From NCBI RefSeq assembly GCF_000758665.1, contig NZ_CP009285.1, positions 7,502,001 to 7,566,000 of the forward strand: a stretch of 64,000 bases of DNA, read 5' to 3'. The notes under the pieces were generated by a model that worked only from the letters and a program-made list of their open reading frames with translations, ran no database searches and was not told the DNA's origin. Position numbers and translations under genes: made by a program. The stretch comes from Paenibacillus borealis. GTDB taxonomy: Bacteria > Bacillota > Bacilli > Paenibacillales > Paenibacillaceae. This document shows, one piece after another, positions 27,457 through 34,923 of this stretch; the first letter of the stretch is position 1; every line of letters starts with the position of its first letter.

Positions 27457-27498
27457 ACGGCTGTGCCCTCCTTGTTGAAAGGGAGGCACAGCCGTTCG
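27457..27498 (-). terminator. Long hairpin after the vanW-like gene
   Basis: AACGGCTGTGCC and GGCACAGCCGTT arms are perfect. The T-run is on the minus-strand side (CGTTTTTAC); on the plus strand CGTG follows, so it is not a typical terminator for the vanW-like gene. No minus-strand gene upstream needs it. Confidence 0.4.
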
Positions 27499-27650
27499 TG
27501 CGTAACATTAGGCGGGAACTCAAACTGTAGTTTAAGCATGCTTTTTAATAAATAATGGCATCCTTTACATAGGGCTTACCCGGGAAGCCCTTATAATTTA
27601 CAATTGCGCGCTACAGTAAAAGTAGACCTCTTCAGAAAGGATGAAATGTT

Positions 27651-28049
27651 ATGACTACAGCATCAACAACCGACCTGTCCGCGATCATCCGCCAAGCTCC
27701 GGCTGTTCTGCCTTCCCTTACCTGCCGCGAGACCCTGAGGGTGCTGTTCCAGCATCCGGAATCCAAATGCATCGTCGTCCGCAGCAGCAGCAATGAACCC
27801 GTAGGACTGATTATGTGCGAACGTTTCTTCCTCAAGGCTACAGGACGGATGGGAATGGACAGATTCTACCACGAACCTGTATCTCAGCTGATGAACCGCA
27901 AGCCTCTGGTAGCCGATATCTCCACCTCTGCAGAATTACTCTGGGCCGAAGCCATGCAGCGTCCCGAACCGATGAGAAACGACTGCATTATCGTGACCGA
28001 TCAAGGCCGGATTGCCGGTATCCTTCACCCTGCGGAGCTGCTGCACTGA
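27651..28049 (+). CDS. CBS-pair domain protein
   Basis: 132 residues made up of one CBS pair and little else. The first CBS has KCIVVRSSSNEPVGLIMC and the second DCIIVTDQGRIAGILHPAEL, each ending in the usual G-[IL]-[IL] strand. Such stand-alone pairs bind adenosyl nucleotides and regulate partners; no partner is visible here. AAAGGATG precedes the start. Monocistronic. Confidence 0.8.
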   Translation: MTTASTTDLSAIIRQAPAVLPSLTCRETLRVLFQHPESKCIVVRSSSNEPVGLIMCERFFLKATGRMGMDRFYHEPVSQLMNRKPLVADISTSAELLWAEAMQRPEPMRNDCIIVTDQGRIAGILHPAELLH

Positions 28050-28104
28050 GTGCGGCAGAGCTGCTGTCCTCTTAAGTTATGCACATTTCCTTACCATCTT
28101 CGTA

Positions 28105-28707
28105 CTAAAACACCGTATCCGGTGAGACATCAATTCTCCAGTAGCCGCTTACCTTCTTCAGCTTCACCACTACATTCTCATTAACACCAGTCGTCCCTAC
28201 TGGCGGTACACTGAGCTCGAATACTGCGGTCAGCGCAGTTTTTGATACCATCCGGGCTGTGGCTCTGCTGTAATCCAGCGTGTTGCCCAGGTCTACATTA
28301 GGCTGTGCCATTCTACCGTTGTACTCAAGGAATTGTGTCTGCAGATAGAAGGCTGCGGCGTTGTGGGTATATGCTCTTTTAATATAGTTCATCAGCTGCT
28401 GCTTGCTGCCAAGGTCACTGGAAAGGTAACGGTACTCTACCGTATTATAATGAAACAGCTCTGGATTGAATGCACTGCCTCCCCGGCTTGCATACGTATA
28501 GATTGCCTTCGCGTGAACCATGAGCGGAATAATACTCTTCTCGGTCAGATTATTGATCGTAGCCGGACCCTCCTTGCCGGGCGCAGACACCGCTACTGTT
28601 CGTACCCCTTCTATTCCTCCCGCCGGCGAAGCCGCGAATGCCCCGCTTCCCGCCGAAACCAGACCCAGTGATAGTGCTAATGAACCGATCAACATTTTTT
28701 TGTTCAT
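28105..28707 (-). CDS. Secreted protein, IseA (YoeB)-like DL-endopeptidase inhibitor
   Basis: 200 residues with a clear signal peptide (MLIGSLALSLGLVSAGSGAFA, cleavage near residue 26). The mature part shows EYRYLSSDLGSKQQLMNYIK and a C-terminal VVKLKKVSGYWRIDVSP. This resembles Bacillus IseA/YoeB, which binds and restrains cell-wall DL-endopeptidases. The assignment rests on general similarity and size and needs a profile search. GGAGG lies seven bases before the start codon. It is separated from the pilus operon by a terminator. Confidence 0.6.
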   Translation of the reverse strand: MNKKMLIGSLALSLGLVSAGSGAFAASPAGGIEGVRTVAVSAPGKEGPATINNLTEKSIIPLMVHAKAIYTYASRGGSAFNPELFHYNTVEYRYLSSDLGSKQQLMNYIKRAYTHNAAAFYLQTQFLEYNGRMAQPNVDLGNTLDYSRATARMVSKTALTAVFELSVPPVGTTGVNENVVVKLKKVSGYWRIDVSPDTVF

Positions 28708-28856
28708 CCTGAACGCCTCCTTGTAATCCTGTTTTATAATTTGAAGAATTAATTCTCTCCAACTGCTGCGATAAGTACTATATAACTTACGATAGCCCGT
28801 AAGCTAAAATACCCAAACCACCCCCGGGTGTAAACGGTTAAACCCCGAAACTGCAT

Positions 28857-28894
28857 AAAAAAGCTCCGGCCTCTTGTTTATAGGGGCCAGAGCT
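28857..28894 (-). terminator. Terminator of the pilus core operon
   Basis: On the minus strand AGCTCTGGCC (28894-28885) and GGCCGGAGCT (28871-28862) pair, followed by TTTTTT. It lies 37 bp after the pilO-like stop. Confidence 0.85.
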
Positions 28895-28930
28895 GGAATA
28901 AATGGAACTATATAGCATGTATTGCCTGAA

Positions 28931-29542
28931 TTACTGAGGCTGTGCAGCTGCTGCTTCAGCTTCATAGTAAGCGGTAAAGGACACATTTGCCGTCAGAATA
29001 CTGCCCGGTTTCGTCAATGTAGGGAATTCGTATGGCTGCTGAAAGGAAAAGGAGTCTACAGTGATGATACGCGGAAGGTCATGCAGCTGCTTTAACCATT
29101 CGTGAATCTCTGTATAGCCGCCTTCTACAATGGCTGCCATTTTAATTTCTTTCAGGCTACCGGTAGCCTCCGGGGGGATCCCCGTCCATGCGCTAATTCC
29201 ATTAGTCTCTGTTAGCGAGAATCCAATATCCTTCAATCTGGCGTGGGAGCTGTTGCCAATGCTCTTCAAATCCAGAATCAACCCTTCGCTGTCATCGCCC
29301 TGGGGGATTGCTGCCAAGGCAGTGTCTTCACTTGAATCCGGTCCAGCTTCTGCACTTTTAAGCTCATTGATCTTATTCGCCAGAATTTCCTTTTCCTGCT
29401 GAAGCATCGAGAACTCATTGTCTTGCAGGGCTATGTCGTTATTCACCGGGCGTATCGCGAACATATAGAAGGCAAACAGAATCAGGAACAAAACGAGCAA
29501 CCCGAGTACGATGGACGAACGGTATTTATTGATTTGTTCCAT
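28931..29542 (-). CDS. pilO: PilO-like type IV pilus alignment subcomplex protein
   Basis: 203 residues. A short cytoplasmic N-terminus, one span (SIVLGLLVLFLILFAFYMFA), a coiled coil (LQQEKEILANKINELKSAE) and a small alpha/beta domain (GGYTEIHEWLKQLHDLPRII) form the standard PilO layout. With PilN it forms the complex that links the PilM ring to the pilus base. The ATG at 29542 has AAGGAGG upstream. It overlaps the pilM-pilN fusion by 17 bases and is the last gene of the operon. Confidence 0.85.
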   Translation of the reverse strand: MEQINKYRSSIVLGLLVLFLILFAFYMFAIRPVNNDIALQDNEFSMLQQEKEILANKINELKSAEAGPDSSEDTALAAIPQGDDSEGLILDLKSIGNSSHARLKDIGFSLTETNGISAWTGIPPEATGSLKEIKMAAIVEGGYTEIHEWLKQLHDLPRIITVDSFSFQQPYEFPTLTKPGSILTANVSFTAYYEAEAAAAQPQ

Positions 29543-31130
29543 TGCTATCCGTCCCTCCTTCCGCTGGAGCCTGGGCGTCTGCATTCAGTTCTGCCACAGG
29601 TGCCATATCCACTCTGTAGACAGCAGTGTATTTGGCGATAGAATTGCCGGTATTCTGAGTTCCTTCTGTCAGCTTCTGAATAGAAGCTCCCTTGGAGAAT
29701 GACATCTGACGGAGTGCAGTCAAATAAATTGTGCTATGCTCCATTGCTGTGAAGTTCAATGAAAGAGCGATTTCTCCATGGTACGAATAATTAATGTCTC
29801 TGATTACTCCACCATAAGGAAGACCTGCCTGCAATTCGTCAAGGACGGCAGCGGCATCCGCACGGTTAGCCGACATCGCTTCAATAACAGCTGCCCGGTC
29901 AAGACTTCCCGAGGATGGATTACTGTTGTTTAATCCGGCTAACTCCGCCTGAAGCATTGCATTCTGGTCCTGATAAGCTTGAATCTGTTCACTCCGCTCC
30001 GTATATTGTCCCTGGGCAGATGCATATAGAATGCCTGTCCCGGCAACACCCAGAATCCATATTGCCGCTAAGGATATAGCGAAATAGGGAAAAACGATCG
30101 TCTCACGGTCTTCACGGGGCAGCAGATTAATGCTGCGGATTTTGTTGTCACGCAGTGCCGCTCCTGCAGCAATCCTGTAATCATTAAGACTGCTATCCGG
30201 CTTCGCCCCTTGTGAGAATTGGTCCACTGCGATTGGTGCGATTGCCATCTCCGGAAGCGCTAATTGAAGTTCCTGCTGCAGCTGAACCCGCATCTCCGGA
30301 GACCCGGTAATCAGCATCTCAGTGATACGTGTGGAGCCGTCATGCAGACTGTACTGATAGAAGCTGAGCATACGGGAAATTTCTGCTGTTATTTCTACGA
30401 CTTGCTCGGTAGAGAGGTATTCCTGTGAAGCAGCTGCAACTTCGGATTCAGCCAGGAATGGCAGCTCCTTTTGGAGGTTCAGCGGCTGCTCATGCGTCAG
30501 ATCGACCAGGCTAATGGTTCTCATGAACACAGGATTACCACTGCGGAACATATAAATATCCAGCAAAGATTGCTCCAGGTGAATCAGCATCGTCTCACTG
30601 AATTCATGTCCATAACCTGCCACAATACTTCGCGCAAGCGCAGTGGCTGTTACTTCTACACTCCTGATCCGCAGACCGGCAGCTTCGAGAACATCCACAT
30701 AATCCTGAACGACCTTACGCGGAGCCGCAAAAATGATTAACTGGCTTTGGCCCTCATCCTGATCGGTAATCACATAATCATATACCGGATTCTCGAACGG
30801 CAGATGCAGGCCGGTTTCAACCTCCAGCTTCACAAGCTGGTCAATCTGTTTTTCGCCGATACTGGGAATCATCATCTTACGGACAATCATTTGTGAGGGA
30901 GGAATCGACAGATCCACTACACTGCCGCGCAGGCCCTTATTTTTGACCCATTGCTTCAACCGGTCAAGCAGAGCCTCCCTGTCAGCGATCTGATTCTCTA
31001 CAATCATCCCCGGAAGCAGGGAGATGAATTTCTTTTTATGAACCTGCTTATTGTTATTCTTGAAGCTGATATAGCGGATTCCAGTCTGCTCAATGGAGAT
31101 ACCGGCCGCTCTGTGACCTAATCCAAACAT
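29526..31130 (-). CDS. Fused PilM-PilN type IV pilus assembly protein
   Basis: 534 residues that join two usually separate proteins. Residues 1-335 are an actin-like PilM: GISIEQTGIRYISF at the start, the phosphate-loop-like LIHLEQSLLDIYMF, and GAALRDNK at the end. Directly after comes IRSINLLPREDRE, the INLLP motif that starts PilN and normally inserts into PilM. A span (FAISLAAIWILGVAGTGILY), a coiled coil and a PilN-type periplasmic-like domain follow. In most bacteria PilN binds PilM through this N-terminal peptide, so the fusion makes the contact permanent. The start of pilO overlaps its end. Confidence 0.88.
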   Translation of the reverse strand: MFGLGHRAAGISIEQTGIRYISFKNNNKQVHKKKFISLLPGMIVENQIADREALLDRLKQWVKNKGLRGSVVDLSIPPSQMIVRKMMIPSIGEKQIDQLVKLEVETGLHLPFENPVYDYVITDQDEGQSQLIIFAAPRKVVQDYVDVLEAAGLRIRSVEVTATALARSIVAGYGHEFSETMLIHLEQSLLDIYMFRSGNPVFMRTISLVDLTHEQPLNLQKELPFLAESEVAAASQEYLSTEQVVEITAEISRMLSFYQYSLHDGSTRITEMLITGSPEMRVQLQQELQLALPEMAIAPIAVDQFSQGAKPDSSLNDYRIAAGAALRDNKIRSINLLPREDRETIVFPYFAISLAAIWILGVAGTGILYASAQGQYTERSEQIQAYQDQNAMLQAELAGLNNSNPSSGSLDRAAVIEAMSANRADAAAVLDELQAGLPYGGVIRDINYSYHGEIALSLNFTAMEHSTIYLTALRQMSFSKGASIQKLTEGTQNTGNSIAKYTAVYRVDMAPVAELNADAQAPAEGGTDSNGTNQ

Positions 31131-31145
31131 GCTCTAGAGTTCCTC

Positions 31146-31895
31146 CTAACGAATGAGCGCAAGATAACCGCTGATAAGATGTGACCCGTATGAGAAGGCA
31201 AGTAGCGCTCCTGCTGCCAGCCATGGTCCAAAAGGAATATGCTGCTTGCGCTGGATCCGTCCCGTAAGCAATAAAGTACCGCCAACCATCGTCCCTAACA
31301 GGCAGGCGATCAGAAAGGCCAGAATGACATTAGGGAACCCCAATACCAAGCCCAGCAATGCCATCAGCTTCACATCCCCCATGCCCATTCCGCCAAACAA
31401 GGCCAATAACAGGAGAATACCACCACCCAACGCCGCTCCCAGCAGATGAGAGACTAGCGACGTTTCAGGAAACAGCAGCACTGCTAGAGAGAGTAATGGG
31501 AGAAAAAACAGCAGAACCTTATTCGGAATCCGCATAAACTTAAGATCGGCTACCGTCACAATAACCGCCAGGCTCACCAATAGAAAGCCAATAATCCCCT
31601 TGCCCGTCAGGCCGAATTGCAGGTACATCCATAGAAATAATAAGCCTGTAGCTAGTTCACCAAGCATATATAACGGTGATATCCTGCTCCCGCAGTGGCG
31701 GCACTTCCCCTGAGTGAACAAATAGCTTAAGACAGGCACAAGATCCCTTGCTTTCAGTTGTGTACTACAGCTTGGACAATGTGAGGGCGGCCGCAGCAAC
31801 GATTCGCCTGCCGGTATACGCAAGGCCACTACATTAAAAAAAGAGCCCAGAATCAGACCGATAAGCGTGATGTAACATGCTAGAAAAATCGTCAT
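31146..31895 (-). CDS. pilD: Prepilin peptidase / N-methyltransferase
   Basis: 249-residue aspartic membrane protease that removes prepilin leaders and methylates the new N-terminus. The N-terminal domain has the two CxxC pairs (CPSC and CRHC, near residues 41 and 66). The catalytic aspartates are in TVADLKFMRIPNK and GMGDVKLM. About eight membrane spans. It lies between pilA and the pilM-pilN fusion; the pilA terminator precedes it, so it is probably made by read-through. Confidence 0.92.
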   Translation of the reverse strand: MTIFLACYITLIGLILGSFFNVVALRIPAGESLLRPPSHCPSCSTQLKARDLVPVLSYLFTQGKCRHCGSRISPLYMLGELATGLLFLWMYLQFGLTGKGIIGFLLVSLAVIVTVADLKFMRIPNKVLLFFLPLLSLAVLLFPETSLVSHLLGAALGGGILLLLALFGGMGMGDVKLMALLGLVLGFPNVILAFLIACLLGTMVGGTLLLTGRIQRKQHIPFGPWLAAGALLAFSYGSHLISGYLALIR

Positions 31896-31923
31896 GGTTC
31901 AACGGTTCCTGTCTGGTGAATTT

Positions 31924-31958
31924 TAAAAAAGGAATCGGGAATTCCGATTCCTTTTTTT
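31924..31958. terminator. Strong symmetric terminator after the major pilin gene
   Basis: AAAAAAGGAATCGG and CCGATTCCTTTTTTT flank five bases; T-runs occur on both strands. Within the operon it would hold downstream genes below pilin level. Confidence 0.9.
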
Positions 31959-31969
31959 GATCAATATAT

Positions 31970-32461
31970 TTATTTATTGCTTGATTTCAGCACTTTAGCA
32001 CCATTAAAGTTGTGCGGTGTATCTGTGGAGGTACCACTCGCAGTAACTCTTGTAGTCAAAACTACGGCTGTATCACCGGTTAAATTCCCATCAGTAAAAG
32101 TAACCGTTCCGCTAAAAATAGCCTCTTTAGTACTCGGCAAAAAAATCGGAGTATCTAAATAACCAGCAGTTTGCATTTCACCTACTGTGACTTGAACTAG
32201 TGTATTTGCTGTAGTTGAATCAGTATCGAAAACTCCCTGCTCCTCAGCCGTTACATACAATCTTGCAGCATCATATACTTGTCGGGCAGTTGCATAGTCT
32301 GCAGAATTCCCCGTATTTGTAATTATTTTACCGATTAAAGGAAATGCTATTACTGCAATTATCCCCAAAATCACAATTACAGCCAATAATTCAATCAACG
32401 TAAACCCTTTTTCCTCTTTAACCGCCTTGCCCAATTTCTTACGAATTGCTTGTGCCAACAT
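31970..32461 (-). CDS. pilA: Major type IV pilin (prepilin)
   Basis: 163 residues. A class III leader of 18 residues rich in lysine ends at Gly, followed by the mature start FTLIELLAVIVILGIIAVIAF with Glu 5, the typical type IV pilin helix. The remaining 110 residues form the globular head; no cysteine pair is seen. AAGGGGG lies seven bases before the ATG. A strong terminator follows 12 bp after the stop, and a GC-rich structured leader precedes the gene. Position between pilC and pilD in the operon, with its own terminator, marks it as the abundant subunit. Confidence 0.92.
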   Translation of the reverse strand: MLAQAIRKKLGKAVKEEKGFTLIELLAVIVILGIIAVIAFPLIGKIITNTGNSADYATARQVYDAARLYVTAEEQGVFDTDSTTANTLVQVTVGEMQTAGYLDTPIFLPSTKEAIFSGTVTFTDGNLTGDTAVVLTTRVTASGTSTDTPHNFNGAKVLKSSNK

Positions 32462-32499
32462 GCCGTTTCCCCCTTATAAATGATGTTAGTGAATAAGAC

Positions 32500-32653
32500 C
32501 GATACTCCGTAATTCCGTAATCTCTTGCTGCCCTACTACTCTCATCGAAATGTACTTGTCCTATCCCAGCTAGTCGAGGAGCCTGTTTATGCTTTCGCTC
32601 CCGGTCCGCCTGTTTGGCGTCACCCCTCTCAATCTATGCAAGGAGCACATGGC
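32500..32653 (-). promoter_or_regulatory. Structured GC-rich leader upstream of pilA
   Basis: 192 bp separate pilC and pilA. Read toward pilA, the first part shows nested pairing: CGCC-AAACA-GGCG, GGAGC...GCTCC with an inner GC-GAAA-GC tetraloop, and CTA-GCTGGGA-TAG. The CAAAC, GAAAGC and AGCTGGGAT stretches recall landmarks of the c-di-GMP-I (GEMM) riboswitch, but the order and the first hairpin do not fit the consensus well. No coding function is supported. I treat it as an unassigned candidate regulatory RNA. Confidence 0.4.
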
Positions 32654-33859
32654 TCACATATTGCTGTAAAGACTGAACATAGGCAGCATTATGGCTGCTA
32701 CTATGATTCCAACCACACCTGCCAGAAAAGCAATCAGCAACGGCTCAAGGAGCGATTTCAAGCGGTCAACAGTATTCTCTACATCCATTTCATAGAAATC
32801 AGCAACCTTGGAGAGCATCTGATCCAGTGCCCCTGTCTCTTCACCGATGGCAATCATCTGCGTAACCAGCGGCGGAAATACCCAGGCTTTCTTCAACGGC
32901 TCTGATAACGGCTTACCCTGGCGCAGAGAATCACTAGCCTTGCGGATATATCCGCCTATTACCCGGTTACCCGCCACTTCTTCCACAATCGCGAGCGATT
33001 GAAGAATAGGCACTGAGCTGGCATATAACGAGGAGAAGGTTCGCGTGAATTGCGCAATGGAGCCCTTTTGATTCAGTTTGCCGAACACCGGAATCTTGAG
33101 CTTTGCATAATCAAGCGCATACGCACCACGTTCTGTCCGTTTAGCAAACTGATAGGCAGTTATAAGCAGAATAATTACCAGCAACCAAATATACCATTGT
33201 CCTTGAATGCTTTTGCTGAGTGCCAGTACCATCTTAGTTATAGCGGGCAGTTCTGCATCCATGGACTCAAACATGCTGACGAACTGAGGCACAATCGCCC
33301 AGAGAAGATATACCACTGCCGCAATGGCCATAACTCCAACTGTAATTGGATAGGTGAGTGCTGATTTGATCTTCTCGGTGGTTGTATGCTGCTTCTCGAA
33401 ATACACCGCAAGCCGTTCTAGCGTTCCTTCAAGATCTCCTGTTTCCTCACCTGCACGGATCATACTGACGAAGAGCGGCGGGAATATTTTCTTATGGTCC
33501 TGAATGGCTTGCGAGAACGCCGTCCCCCTTAACAGACTGGAATTCACATCCAGCAATGCCTTGCGTAGAGGTTTACTCTCTGTCTGCTCCGCTAATATCC
33601 GGGTGGCATCCACGATAGAAACACCGGCACGCATTAGCGTGGCGAACTGGCGGCAATAAATTATGAAATGAATCGTCTTGACCGGATTCCCAATATAAAT
33701 CTCCATAGACAGAATCGTCGTTTTGCGTTCTACAAGTGAGAACACTGTCAATCCGCGTTTCCGAAGCTCTTCCATCGCTATGGATTTATCTGTTGCAGTG
33801 AGCTTACCCTTCAATTGCTTCCCTGTATGGGTCTTAACCTGATATTCGAATTGCGGCAT
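32654..33859 (-). CDS. pilC: Type IV pilus inner-membrane platform protein
   Basis: 401 residues with two GspF/T2SSF domains and three membrane spans. Landmarks: FCRQ-like YCRQFATLMRAGVSIVDA, MIRAGEETGDLEGTLERLA and its repeat MIAIGEETGALDQMLSKVAD. PilC is the platform on which PilB and PilT act. Its ATG overlaps the pilT stop by one base, so it is translationally coupled. Confidence 0.94.
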   Translation of the reverse strand: MPQFEYQVKTHTGKQLKGKLTATDKSIAMEELRKRGLTVFSLVERKTTILSMEIYIGNPVKTIHFIIYCRQFATLMRAGVSIVDATRILAEQTESKPLRKALLDVNSSLLRGTAFSQAIQDHKKIFPPLFVSMIRAGEETGDLEGTLERLAVYFEKQHTTTEKIKSALTYPITVGVMAIAAVVYLLWAIVPQFVSMFESMDAELPAITKMVLALSKSIQGQWYIWLLVIILLITAYQFAKRTERGAYALDYAKLKIPVFGKLNQKGSIAQFTRTFSSLYASSVPILQSLAIVEEVAGNRVIGGYIRKASDSLRQGKPLSEPLKKAWVFPPLVTQMIAIGEETGALDQMLSKVADFYEMDVENTVDRLKSLLEPLLIAFLAGVVGIIVAAIMLPMFSLYSNM

Positions 33860-34908
33860 CAGCTGCCCACCTCCGTGAGATAGGCTTTGGCAGCTTCAGG
33901 TTTAATAAGCCCGTACTGCAATTGTTCGCGGATGTTCATTTCAAGCGTGTGCATTCCGAGTGAACGCCCGGTTTGCATCACATTTTTGAGCTGATGGGTC
34001 TTTTCCGTGCGAATTAGGTTAGCCACAGCCGGAGTATTGATTAACAGTTCCGTTGCACTTAGCCGCCCCCGGCCTCCTGCCCGCGGGAACAGGCGCTGCG
34101 AGAGTACCGCCAGCAGAACCGAGGCCAGCTGTGAACGAATCTGACCTTGCTGATGGCCTGGAAACGTATCAATAATCCGGTCAATCGTCTGCGGTGCATC
34201 TGTCGTATGTAGAGTGGCCATCACAAGGTGTCCGGTCTCCGCAGCCGTAACTGCTGCCGACATCGTCTCCAGATCACGCATCTCGCCTACCAGAATCACA
34301 TCAGGGTCCTGCCGGAGCGCAGCCCGTAATCCGCTGGCGAAGCTGCCGGTGTCACTTCCTACCTCACGCTGATCTATTAGACAAGTGCCGTGGGTATGCA
34401 GGAATTCTATCGGATCTTCCAGAGTAACAATATGTTTGCGTTCTGTCCTGTTAATATGATGCAGCATTGCGGCAAGTGTTGAGGATTTACCGCTGCCTGT
34501 GGGACCCGTTACTAATATTAGACCCTGTGGTTTCATAGCGAGACTGGAGAGTATGGGAGGCAATGATAACTGTTCAAGAGTTGGAATCTCTACAGGTATT
34601 GCCCTCGCTGCTATACTGACTTCTCCTCTTTGCCTATACACATTGACACGATACCGGACTCCGTTGTCCAGAGGGTAAGAGAAATCCATTTCTCCAATAT
34701 CGCGGAAGATTTCACTCCTGCTGCTGCCAAGCAAAGCGTCCGCCATGCTTGCTGATTCTTCGGGGACGATGTTCTCTCCCTCCAGCGTATGAAGCATTCC
34801 ATCTATCCGGATAACCGGTGGCGATCCAACAGATATGTGCAAATCCGAAGCTTTGGAAGTAAAGGCCATGTGCAGCAGCTGAACAATATCACGATTGAAT
34901 AATGGCAT
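33859..34908 (-). CDS. pilT: Twitching motility retraction ATPase PilT
   Basis: 349-residue hexameric ATPase for pilus retraction. Walker A GPTGSGKSST, Asp box LEDPIEF, Walker B DPDVILVGEMRD, His box HLVMATLHTTDA. The C-terminal RSLGMHTLEMNIREQL region, close to the AIRNLIRE motif of other PilT proteins, is present. Its presence predicts dynamic, retractile pili, not a pure secretion pseudopilus. It lies 15 bp after pilB. Confidence 0.94.
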   Translation of the reverse strand: MPLFNRDIVQLLHMAFTSKASDLHISVGSPPVIRIDGMLHTLEGENIVPEESASMADALLGSSRSEIFRDIGEMDFSYPLDNGVRYRVNVYRQRGEVSIAARAIPVEIPTLEQLSLPPILSSLAMKPQGLILVTGPTGSGKSSTLAAMLHHINRTERKHIVTLEDPIEFLHTHGTCLIDQREVGSDTGSFASGLRAALRQDPDVILVGEMRDLETMSAAVTAAETGHLVMATLHTTDAPQTIDRIIDTFPGHQQGQIRSQLASVLLAVLSQRLFPRAGGRGRLSATELLINTPAVANLIRTEKTHQLKNVMQTGRSLGMHTLEMNIREQLQYGLIKPEAAKAYLTEVGS

Positions 34909-34923
34909 TCTTACTCCCCCTAA

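Noticed and set aside
27568..27590. Hairpin AGGGCTT-ACCCGGG-AAGCCCT as a terminator or promoter part before the CBS gene
   Set aside because: No T-run follows, and TTTACA to TATAAT spacing around it (22 bp) is too long for a normal promoter.
32500..32640. Confident c-di-GMP-I riboswitch call before pilA
   Set aside because: The expected GGCAAACC and first GNRA-capped stem are not in the right order; kept only as a candidate regulatory leader.
32525..32905. 126-codon plus-strand frame across the pilA leader
   Set aside because: It runs antisense into pilC, has no start signal and is better explained as the complement of a structured leader.
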